This document shows positions 42,270 through 50,798 of a stretch of 64,000 nt of DNA, in pieces; positions within the stretch are counted from its first letter, which is position 1; each line of letters begins with the position of its first letter. The notes beneath the pieces are model-generated. The model was given only the letters and a program-made list of their open reading frames with translations, made no database searches and was not told the origin of the DNA. The DNA lies in assembly GCA_963834445.1 (NCBI GenBank), contig CAWIBU010000006.1:1-64000 (forward strand), in the 5' to 3' direction. Both the position numbers and the translations under genes were made by a program. This DNA comes from PALSA-350 sp963834445. Its GTDB lineage: Bacteria > Acidobacteriota > Terriglobia > Terriglobales > Acidobacteriaceae.

Positions 42270-44948
42270 ATGTTGACCATTTCGAAGGCGCTCTCTGCAG
42301 GGCAGGCGCAAACGTACCACTCTCGGGAGTTCACTTCTGAAGAACAGAATTATTGGAGCCAGGACCGACGCGCGCACAGCGAGTGGCGCGGGGCACTGGC
42401 GGAAGAATGGGATTTGAAGGGTTCCGTGGGAGCATCGCATTTTGCGCGATTGAGTGAAGGTCAACACCCCGAAACAGGCGAGCAAACTGGTCAAACACCA
42501 GCCTGCTCGGACATACGAGAACGAATATGGGAGGCAGATCACGAGTGCTGAGCATCGGGCCGGGTGGGACGCCACCTTCTCTGCGCCGAAATCAGTCTCG
42601 TTGACCGCACTCGTCGGCGGCGATGATCGGATTCGCGAAGCACATCGCGAGAGCGTCGGCGTTGCTTTGGCAGAATTGGAACGATATACGCAGGCCAGGA
42701 TGGGCAATACCCGCACTCCGGAAACAACAGGGAAGTTCGTTGCAGCAACCTTTGAGCATGACACCGCGCGGCCAGTTGAGGGATATGCTGCCCCGCAGCT
42801 TCACACGCATGCTGTCATTTTCAATGTGACTGTCCGCGAAAATGGCCAAACGCGAGCCCTCCAGGAGCGCAGCCTCTTCCAGTCACAGCATTATGTGACG
42901 AGTGTTTACCGTTCGGAACTCGCCTTGCGCCTTCAAGGGCTGGGCTATTCGATCGAGCGGGGCAAGTATGGACAACCAGAAATTAAAGGCTACACGCAGG
43001 AATACCTCGATGCCTCCAGCCCACGGCGGGAGCAAATTCAGGAGCACTTGCAGTCCATCGGAATGGAAGGCGCCGGCGCAGCCCAAGTCGCTGCTCATAG
43101 GACCCGCGATCAAAAGGAACTGCTTTCGCCGGAGGACGTCCTTAAACGACACCGAGAGTTGTCCGCTCAGTATGGGCATCAACCAGATCGAGTGGTTGCG
43201 GAGGCCCGCCAGCACACACCAACTCGTTCTCACCAGCCCGAGAAGATCGCTCAGCAGGCGGTGACCTACGCTCGTAGCCATGTCTTCGAGCGCGCCGCTG
43301 TTCGCGACGAGCGAGTTGTTCTTCAGTCTGTGCTCGATCGTGGAATGGGCCAAATTAGTTTTCAGCAAGCACGCGAAGAACTCGAGCAGCGGGTGAAGAC
43401 AGGTGAGTTCCGAATACTCGAACCCCAAGAGGGAGAGGCCGGGCGGCGATACTCAACGGCAGAAATGATACGGCTTGAGAAAGAAACAGTCGCCCGAATG
43501 GAGGATGGGCAATCAACGTGGTGTAACCAACTCACCACTTGTCCGCAGTCGGAGACCGGTGCTGCGGTAGTGAATCATCACGCTGAGATGAATGCTGCCC
43601 AACGCAGCGCCGTTCATGAAATCTTGAATTCGCGCGAACAGATCGTAGGACTTGACGGTCGAGCAGGCGCCGGAAAGACGACGACCCTCTCAGTCGTTCG
43701 TGAGGCTGCCGAGACTGAGGGCTACCGCATTGAAGGATTCGCGCCCACATCTCGTGCTGCACAGAAGCTTGCCGAAGCCGGAATTGAAACTACAACATTG
43801 CAGCGCCACCTCGCCCGCGGCGAGCAGCCCGATAGCGGTGACCGGCGCCTTTACGTTCTGGACGAGTCCTCTCTCGCATCGACGAGGCAGATGCACGCGT
43901 TCGTGAACTCGACTCCATCCGAGTGACAGAGTGCTTCTGGTAGGCGACACGCGGCAGCACGAGGCAGTCGAAGCGGGCCGACCCTTCGCTCAACTTCAGG
44001 AAGCCGGCATGAAGACGGTACGGCTCGACGAGATCGTTAGGCAACGCGACCCGGCCCTTAAGGAGGTCGTAGAGCAACTAGCCCGCGGAGAAGTACAGGC
44101 AGGCGTGGCTAGCCTCGAGCGGCAAGGACGAGTCATCGAAATGCCAGCGCGGGCGGACCGAATTGCGGGTATAGCTCGCGAATACGTAAAGGCTCCCGGC
44201 GCCACATTGGTGATTTCGCCAGATAACCGCTCCCGTACAGAAATCAACGAGCGGATTCATGCGGAACTCCAAGCAAATGGCATAGTCAGCAAGGATGAAC
44301 GCCAAGTGACCACGCTCATTGCTCGCCAGGACATGACAGGGGCCGACCGTAGCTGGGCACAGAAATATCAGGTGAATGACGTATTGCGATATTCCCGAAC
44401 GTCAAACGAAACCGGCATTAAGAAAGGGGAGTACACGCGCGTCACGAACATTGATGCACGTGGCAACGTGATAACGGTTTTGCGAGTGGATGGCAGCGAG
44501 CGCACGTATGATCCACGGCGGCACACCGGAGTGTCAGTGTATCGTGACGAGCAGCGAGCCTTCTCCGTCGGTGATCGGGTTCAGTTCACAGCTCCCGAAT
44601 CAGGATCTGAAGATCGCAAACCGCGAGCTTGGAACAATCAAGGCCATCGATGAGAGTGGGATAATGGCGATTCGGCTGGAGAGCGGCCGAGACTTGCAAA
44701 TCGAACCGCAGCGCCACCCGCATCTGGATCACGGCTATGCCGTCACGAGCTATTCCGGTCAAGGGCAGACCGCTGACCGGGTTCTGATTCACGTTGACAC
44801 CGATCTGCCGGCGAAAGACCTGATCAACAATCGAATGGCCTATGTCGCCGTCTCTCGCGGGGCTTCCGATGCCCAGATCTTCACCAATGATCGCAGCAGA
44901 CTGGCCGAGGTCTTTAAGCAGAGATGTATCACACGAGAGTGCGCATAA
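42270..44948 (+). pseudogene. TrwC/TraI-type (MOB-F) relaxase-helicase, three frameshifts
   Basis: The start MLTISKALSAGQAQTYHSRE has the N-terminal Tyr region of MOB-F relaxases. The metal-binding histidines are in PQLHTHAVIFN. The helicase part has Walker A GRAGAGKTTTLS, VLDESSLAS, LLVGDTRQHEAVEAG and the C-terminal YAVTSYSGQGQTADRV and YVAVSRGASD motifs. Frameshifts near 42487, 43915 and 44595 split it into four pieces. The full protein would have about 890 residues, usual for the family. With the coupling protein also broken, the element is unlikely to transfer on its own. Confidence 0.85.
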
Positions 44949-45238
44949 GCCGGAGAAGGCGGTTTCTCCTGCCCAGCAAGATGTCACTCAATCACCGAAA
45001 CCTGCGCGAAACCCTGGAATGGAGGTTGGCATCGGCGTCTAGTTTTTAGCCGAATGGCATGCGCAGGCTGATGGGGCGGCGACGGAGCTGCATCGAGGCA
45101 GCAAGACAGTGAATAGGCTGGTTCACTTGTGAGCGCAGTCCCAGATCGCTGCAACTCATAACGACCTCATTCCTTTCTGCAATTCGCCGACGCCAGTTTA
45201 AAATTAGCCAACGAACCTAAATCCTTAACAAATGAGGA

Positions 45239-47188
45239 TTGAAAAGGAACACTTTGCCTCTGAACATTTCAGACAGAGTCCTCGCCGATGGCATTAGCTT
45301 GGTTGGTTCAAGCGAGTCGCTGGGTGCCATGCTACCTGAGGTGTTAAGCGCCTACGTGGGACCGGAGTTTGCAGTTCATGAGGGTCAAATAGTGCGAACA
45401 GCAGGCCAGGAGATGCTCAACTTCCATGCAGTTGTGCACACTGCAGCTTCGTCGCCTCCCGCATTCCGACCGGAGGAAGTAGCCTGCGTTATCGAGGCGG
45501 TGGAAACGTTAGATCTGGCGTCATTGGCGACGGCGTATGACAAGATTGTGGCGGCGAAGGTGGTTCCCAAGTCACCGCTTCCCAAAGGTTCGGCCGTTAG
45601 GACGGATAGAACGCTCGGCATGATCTTTGCGAAATCGTCAGCGGTGGCGCTGGACATGCTCGCCGACGAAATGGATCGATTGAACCGGCAAAATCTGAGT
45701 TCGAATTGGCCGGACATGGTTGCGGTCCTCGGGGTCGGAACTTTAAATTACGCAGTTCAGTTTCCCGGCGAAGGTGTGCTTGGAGATTTCATGCCTCCCG
45801 CCGCGGATACGACTGGCGAGCGCCGGCCGGCGATGTACGTCGTTCAGGCCCTCAAGCCCGCCGGGGAATTCACATTCAATAAAGCGCTTGCCTATTTGAT
45901 TGGGCATCTCGGGATTTTCACTCCTTCTGCAGACTTGCCCAAATTTCCCGAGATTCTAGTGGGAGTGACCAAGAACAGTATCATCTTGGCCGGCTATCAG
46001 TTCAACAAGGACAACAATCTTGTTCCGGTACCTCCTGAGTTTCGAAACGATCGCTACATTCCACCCTGGCCCTATCGAATTGAGGGACCAGACGGCAAAC
46101 CTCTGGCTCTCCTCCAGTATTTGCAGTGGAAGGATGGCGCGGTTTTGATGCTGAAGAGCCTCCTGCCTGAAGGTGCGATTCCACTGGAGGGCCTGATGGT
46201 GTTCTTGGGCGCGGCTGCGATGCAAACCGGATACATCGTGCGCCGCCCGCCCGCTACTCAGCTATCAAATGTATTGCCAATCAATCAGCAGGATTTCAAC
46301 GTCCTATTACAGCGTATTCAGAGCCAATCAAACATGCGGGTTGTACTGGAGTCTCCCGGGTGGGTGTTCCAGAAGTTTACTGACGAAGGTTCACGTTCAC
46401 CTTTCATGACGAGGCTATTCATAGGAGTCACGCGCCTTCGGGATCAGGTTTATCACGATAAGAGTGCGGTGGATTCCTTCGATAACGCGTACAACTTTGC
46501 GCTCACGACGATGCTTGACGTGCGCGCTCTCGCCACGGAGATAATTGATCTTGTCCAGAACCACTCCTCAAGAGTAAGCAGCGGGCAAATCGCGAAGGTG
46601 GTCGCCGGGAACAACATGCGTATCGATGAGTCTATCGACCGCGATCTGCGCACCAAGGTGGAGTCGTTTCTCGTTGCGGCCGCCCGAGTTCTCAAGAAGG
46701 GACTTCAGGAATTCAGCGTGTTTCTCGGCGCGGACATCGGCTTTCTGTTCAAGAAGGAAGCCACGTTCCTTAACGGAATCGCCAATTTGAGAAAATTCGA
46801 CCCGCCGCTTGCAGACTATCTCCTGAGCGTAAGACCGTGGTCAGAAGCGCTCCAATTGACACGGAATAGCATCGAGCATGCAGCTTGGACGCCACCGAAG
46901 ATGAGCTACCATCAGACGGGACAATCTGTAGAAGCCGTCGAACCGCAACTCGTACAGACCCCGATATCACAATACGTCATGTTCATTACGGACAGACTTT
47001 CGTGTTTCATCGAGGAATTCAGCGTGCATTGTCTACAGCAAAGGCTGCCGCGGGAAATTACCGTTACGGAGATCCCGATCCCGCAACGAGTCGCTGAACT
47101 CCCGGAGAGGTTTCACATCACAGCTTCGATTGGTGGGCTTCCCGCTTGGGTTTTGAAATACCATTCCGAGCTATTCGACCAGGTATGA
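45239..47188 (+). CDS. Hypothetical 649-aa protein
   Basis: A long intact frame next to broken transfer genes. The start is TTG at 45239 or, with a better-placed AAAAGGAA, TTG at 45254. I do not recognise a domain. Residues 1-340 are mixed alpha/beta and lack membrane segments; residues 430-600 are mostly helical. There are no nucleotide-binding or nuclease motifs that I can identify. It stands alone, downstream of the relaxase remnant and upstream of a metallophosphoesterase gene, and could be a cargo or defence gene. Confidence 0.6.
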   Translation: MKRNTLPLNISDRVLADGISLVGSSESLGAMLPEVLSAYVGPEFAVHEGQIVRTAGQEMLNFHAVVHTAASSPPAFRPEEVACVIEAVETLDLASLATAYDKIVAAKVVPKSPLPKGSAVRTDRTLGMIFAKSSAVALDMLADEMDRLNRQNLSSNWPDMVAVLGVGTLNYAVQFPGEGVLGDFMPPAADTTGERRPAMYVVQALKPAGEFTFNKALAYLIGHLGIFTPSADLPKFPEILVGVTKNSIILAGYQFNKDNNLVPVPPEFRNDRYIPPWPYRIEGPDGKPLALLQYLQWKDGAVLMLKSLLPEGAIPLEGLMVFLGAAAMQTGYIVRRPPATQLSNVLPINQQDFNVLLQRIQSQSNMRVVLESPGWVFQKFTDEGSRSPFMTRLFIGVTRLRDQVYHDKSAVDSFDNAYNFALTTMLDVRALATEIIDLVQNHSSRVSSGQIAKVVAGNNMRIDESIDRDLRTKVESFLVAAARVLKKGLQEFSVFLGADIGFLFKKEATFLNGIANLRKFDPPLADYLLSVRPWSEALQLTRNSIEHAAWTPPKMSYHQTGQSVEAVEPQLVQTPISQYVMFITDRLSCFIEEFSVHCLQQRLPREITVTEIPIPQRVAELPERFHITASIGGLPAWVLKYHSELFDQV

Positions 47189-47647
47189 GCAGTGATCGAC
47201 AAATCGGTGCGGGTCAGGCGCAACAACCCGCTTATAGAGCTGAGATTTCGATGGCAACAAGCAGGTGCTCGTCGCCGGCTTCGTGGTAGAAGATAGCGCG
47301 CCACCAGTTGTACAGCTTCCTAGTTCATTCTCGAATTTTGTCCTGCTTCGCCCTCAAGCGGGAATGCCACCGCCTTCAGAAGCTCCATATCAATGCTGCA
47401 CTGGTCCTTTTTCTTGCGAACCATCGATCCTCTCCCGTTAGGCTTTGTGCAGAACGTCCTAATATACTGTTGTCCACCACAATCATGAATGTTGGGCCGC
47501 ACGAGTGTTAGACAGCGCGGTTTTGCGTGTCAACACATCAGCGACAGTTGTTCGCGAACATTCGGAAGATGGTACGGCTCTGGCGGTTGTGTTTCTGTCT
47601 CAAACAGGTGGCTTTACTTGAACTAAACAAGCTGAGGTCAGTACCAA
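47189..47647. other. Intergenic stretch with a 12-bp perfect palindrome
   Basis: No gene supported. TGTTCGCGAACA at 47549-47560 is a perfect palindrome about 90 bp upstream of the metallophosphoesterase start and could be an operator. Confidence 0.35.
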
Positions 47648-49306
47648 ATGGCTAAAACCTCGAAGACCCGGCGAATGCGCATCCTCAAACAGATATTGCC
47701 TCTGCCAATGTTGTTCATGATCTGGTTGATGAGCGTGGACGTCTATGTATGGGCAGGGGATACGGCGAAATTCATCTGGATTGCCCTCGGCGTAAATACG
47801 ATCCTTCTGCATCGAGTCACTTACCTTCCAGGACGATTAGGGCAGCGCATTCGCGCAAGCCTTCTGGGAACATCTTTCGCTGTAATTTTGGGCTGGTTCA
47901 TAATTTTGCCATTTGGAAGGTCGATTTATCATTACCTCTTCATCGCTACTGTTTGCTTCGTGATAGGAAGTTGGGCGCTTCTTGTTATGTTTATCGCGGT
48001 TGTAGCACTGTGGCATTTTCTGCAGCTCCAGGAAATGCAGGCTGCAGCTGAAGAGATTGCGATGATAGCCAATCCAGAACCGTTGGTTTTGCACCTGACG
48101 GATGTTCATATGACTGCGGCAGACGATGTGGGTCGGATTGAGAAGGGGCAAGGAGGCAGGTTGTCACTCAATGCCGCGCTCAATCAAGCAAGAGCCGTTT
48201 GCCCGAAGTATGTAATTTTCTCTGGAGACACGACAGACACCGGCGATCCGAGGGAATGGGAACGGGTCCGCGCAATTTTGGACGAGTTCTCATCGGTGGA
48301 ATGGAAGTATGTGTTTGCCCCGGGGAATCACGATCTTTCGCCGTATTACGGCGAATATGATTGGAGCAAACTGAGGCTGTTCATTGAGAATCAGGCTCGT
48401 TATCTCCCAAATCTGATGACCGCGACAGGTGAGCGGCTGGCCGACCTAATTACACGGGCGCAGAAGGAAATTACCCCAGCGATTGCCGGACACGCCGCAA
48501 AGATTCGTTCCCGTGCAAAAGTGGATTTCAATTTCGCATCGATCATGATCCAGATGATTACTGGCGCGGAGCCAAGTTATTGGTCCAAGAGAGCTGTGCT
48601 GGAGGAACAGCGTAGGAGTGGACGATTCTGGCTTGAAGAACTCCGGACGATGTGGTGGCCAAGTGGGTGGTACGGTGTACCGGACGACTTTGATTGGAGC
48701 GCGTATGCTTCCGAAAGTCTTCTTGATGAATGGTTCGCTGGCCAATGGCACGACTTGTTTCCATTTGTTCTTCAAGATCGAAATGTCGGTCTCAGCATCA
48801 TTGTTCTCAACAGCATTCATTCGTCCGCAGAGAATATTACTGAAAGCGCGGTTGGAAGGCTGGGGGAGGGGCAACTGGCGCGGTTGAGGACTCTTTTGGA
48901 TTGCACACCAGAATGGGTCCGCACCGTAATCGTCGTGACGCATCATCCTCCATTTAGACGCCCGGGAGAGTGGCGATTGCCATTACCTCAAGCGCCGTTT
49001 CGGCCATCATCATGGGGTGACACTTGGCGCGTGCTGACAGAACTTGCATTACTGCCTCAGGACGCGAAAGAGGCCCGGGATCTCGTCAATTCCATTGCCG
49101 CATCAGCAGACCGTAAACGGGCAGCTAAATTCCTCCTTCTGTGCGGCCATCGGCACATGAAGTCAATTGGTCACGCCGGCGAAGCGCTGGTAGTGGAGGG
49201 AGATTCGTTGGCCTCATCAGACGGAAAGGCGTGGCTCATCGGAGAGGGACCAAACGGATTGGCCATATCAATCCTTCCGGTCAAACCCGAGCTGCCCATT
49301 TGCTAA
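47648..49306 (+). CDS. Membrane-anchored metallophosphoesterase
   Basis: A 552-aa protein. Residues 1-130 contain about four hydrophobic helices (for example LPMLFMIWLM and FAVILGWFIILP). The catalytic domain has all calcineurin-type motifs: LTDVHMT (DxH), SGDTTDTGD (GDxxD), PGNHDLS (GNHD), VTHHPP and CGHRH (GHxH). It probably hydrolyses a phosphoester or nucleotide at the inner face of the membrane; substrate unknown. It is the last element gene, 130 bp before attR. Confidence 0.87.
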   Translation: MAKTSKTRRMRILKQILPLPMLFMIWLMSVDVYVWAGDTAKFIWIALGVNTILLHRVTYLPGRLGQRIRASLLGTSFAVILGWFIILPFGRSIYHYLFIATVCFVIGSWALLVMFIAVVALWHFLQLQEMQAAAEEIAMIANPEPLVLHLTDVHMTAADDVGRIEKGQGGRLSLNAALNQARAVCPKYVIFSGDTTDTGDPREWERVRAILDEFSSVEWKYVFAPGNHDLSPYYGEYDWSKLRLFIENQARYLPNLMTATGERLADLITRAQKEITPAIAGHAAKIRSRAKVDFNFASIMIQMITGAEPSYWSKRAVLEEQRRSGRFWLEELRTMWWPSGWYGVPDDFDWSAYASESLLDEWFAGQWHDLFPFVLQDRNVGLSIIVLNSIHSSAENITESAVGRLGEGQLARLRTLLDCTPEWVRTVIVVTHHPPFRRPGEWRLPLPQAPFRPSSWGDTWRVLTELALLPQDAKEARDLVNSIAASADRKRAAKFLLLCGHRHMKSIGHAGEALVVEGDSLASSDGKAWLIGEGPNGLAISILPVKPELPIC

Positions 49307-49438
49307 TAGGACTTCTAGGCGCAAATCAACAGACGTGGGCAGCTCGAAAGTTGCGACCCAATTCCCTATAAATTACACATTGTCTTTCACATACTATAAG
49401 GGTAACGACCGTAAGATAAACTAAATAAGGCTTTTATT

Positions 49439-49463
49439 GGCAGACGCAGCGGACTTAAAATCC
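49439..49463 (+). repeat. attR: 25-bp direct repeat, right end of the element
   Basis: Exact copy of 2047-2071. To its left the sequence (TTTTATT) is element DNA, to its right it continues as a tRNA-Leu. Confidence 0.93.
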
Positions 49464-49510
49464 GCAGGCCTTCACCGGCCGTGGGGGTTCAAGTCCCCCT
49501 CCGGGCACCA
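49439..49510 (+). pseudogene. tRNA-Leu(UAA) 3' part, truncated by element insertion
   Basis: It contains the D-loop 3' side, the anticodon loop CTTAAAA, stem TCCGC, variable arm (GGCC/GGCC), T-arm GGGGGTTCAAGTCCCCC, acceptor strand TCCGGGC and CCA. The acceptor 5' strand and most of the D-arm are missing; they lie at 2030-2046. A tRNA scanner may report this as a partial leucine tRNA. Confidence 0.92.
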
Positions 49511-49544
49511 GCAAATCAATAATTTATAAACTAATTTTTATGGC

Positions 49545-50228
49545 CTAAGTTCTTCGGAGTTTTGACTGATGCATGGTGGTGCCTGTTGCTCCGGCTAGCC
49601 CTGACTCGGTTCGTACCACCCATGTGGTCATCGAGCGTTGATTCTGGACGACGGTCGTCTTGAGCGGGTCGGCGAGTTCGCCTAATCGCTCGGTGTATGA
49701 GTGGAGCATCCCTTCGTCAACCAGATACCGGGTGGAACCGTCGGGCAATTTGTAGCGCCGTCCCTCGATTTGTTCCACCTGGTCCTCGATCCCGATCGAG
49801 GACGCGAGCCGGCAGAAAAAAAGGCCGCCGGATTTCAGCACTCGCCACGAGCCGAAAAGCATGGACTCGAAGTGCGCGTCGTCCCGTGCGAAGTGAAGGA
49901 CCGCGCTGCTGATGACGACGTCAGCACAGCTATCATCGAACGACAGATGCTCCACCGCTTCAGTCCGAAAATTTGACGCCGGAAGAGATGGGGCGAACTG
50001 GCGTGCCATGCTGCGCACCTTATCTACTTCCTCGGCGTTGGCGTCCGCGGCATAAACTTCATACCCCTCGCGCAGCAGGTAGATCAGATTCCGCCCGGAA
50101 CCGCACCCGGCATCCAGAATCCGCATTCCGGGCAAGATGCGCCCCTTCAAAAGCTGGTCGAAAAAATAAATGTCGATTGAGCCGAATTGTTCCTGCAGCG
50201 TAGGCATAACGTTTGACCACGATAACAT
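49545..50228 (-). CDS. Class I SAM-dependent methyltransferase
   Basis: A 227-aa protein with motif I ILDAGCGSGRNL, AADANAEEVDK for the ribose-binding acid, and the motif II/III region CADVVISSAVLHF and LKSGGLFFCRL. The layout resembles TehB/UbiE-like small-molecule methyltransferases; the substrate is unknown. I chose the ATG at 50228 because GAGG lies 8 bp upstream; the frame reaches 50366, but the extra residues show no family features. First backbone gene to the right of the element. Confidence 0.85.
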   Translation of the reverse strand: MLSWSNVMPTLQEQFGSIDIYFFDQLLKGRILPGMRILDAGCGSGRNLIYLLREGYEVYAADANAEEVDKVRSMARQFAPSLPASNFRTEAVEHLSFDDSCADVVISSAVLHFARDDAHFESMLFGSWRVLKSGGLFFCRLASSIGIEDQVEQIEGRRYKLPDGSTRYLVDEGMLHSYTERLGELADPLKTTVVQNQRSMTTWVVRTESGLAGATGTTMHQSKLRRT

Positions 50229-50369
50229 CGCGACGACCTCGCCCAACGGGATCATCTGCAATTGGAAGACTCCGCCCGCGAGAGCGTACCTGCACGATGA
50301 CAACAATCCGCCTGAAGCGATTGAAAGAGGCAGGGACTGCCGAGACAGTCCCGCTCTTGGAGTCAATCC

Positions 50370-50760
50370 TTATAAGGATCGAACTCGTTGGCTCCCGCCA
50401 TGGCGACCCCCAACGGGCGCGAGCGTGTGCAGGATGCGCACGCTCGCGTTATGCGCCGCCACCACTTCGTTGAGTCGCTTATAACCGTGCGGTGACTCGT
50501 CGACGCCCGCTCCGCGCAGCTCGACGCGAGCCATCACACGGCCGGCTCCGTGAACGGTGGAGTAAAGAGCCAGCTTCGACTCCTCATTATCGACGCCTTC
50601 GAGAATCACCGCCGGCTCCGTCATGGTGCCGCCGACGAACCCCTTCTGACCTGGGAACGCAGGTTGCTGGACAGGATCACCGACCGAGCCCATATCATCG
50701 AAACCGGAACGGAGAGCTTCCGCTTCCGGCGCACCGTGGAGAAAGGAAGGAGCAAAGCGG
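50370..50760 (-). pseudogene. rtcB: RtcB RNA-ligase remnant (C-terminal part with internal deletion)
   Basis: The translation reads DPVQQPAFPGQKGFVGGTM, AVILEGVDNEES, YSTVHGAGRVMAR, then VELRGAGVDESPHGYKRLNEV and ILHTLAPVG. These are the C-terminal motifs of the RtcB 3'-phosphate RNA ligase, including HGAGR. Two faults show that it is a remnant: the 270-residue N-terminal body is absent, and about 30-40 residues normally found between HGAGRVMSR and VELRGAG are missing. No start codon fits an intact gene. Located in the backbone between the methyltransferase and TonB-receptor genes. Confidence 0.72.
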
Positions 50761-50798
50761 CAGGCTGAAGGTCGCCCGCGATGGACTTCGGGCTACCG

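Larger units (their letters stand above)
2047..49463. mobile_element. 47.4-kb integrative (formerly conjugative or mobilisable) element in tRNA-Leu(UAA)
   Basis: The element is bounded by the attL/attR repeats in the two halves of one tRNA-Leu gene, with a tyrosine integrase next to attL. Inside are ardC, parB, ribbon-helix-helix, coupling-protein and TrwC-relaxase genes typical of integrative conjugative elements, plus candidate defence genes. No VirB/TraC-type mating-pore genes are visible, so it was either mobilisable or has lost them. Frameshifts in the coupling protein, relaxase and ardC show that the transfer module is decaying. Outside the repeats the genes look like ordinary chromosome. 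The exact crossover point within the 25 bp cannot be fixed by reading. Confidence 0.9.

Noticed and set aside
47320..47502. Minus-strand frame of 60 codons in the gap before the metallophosphoesterase
   Set aside because: No ribosome site, motif or operon context; probably chance.
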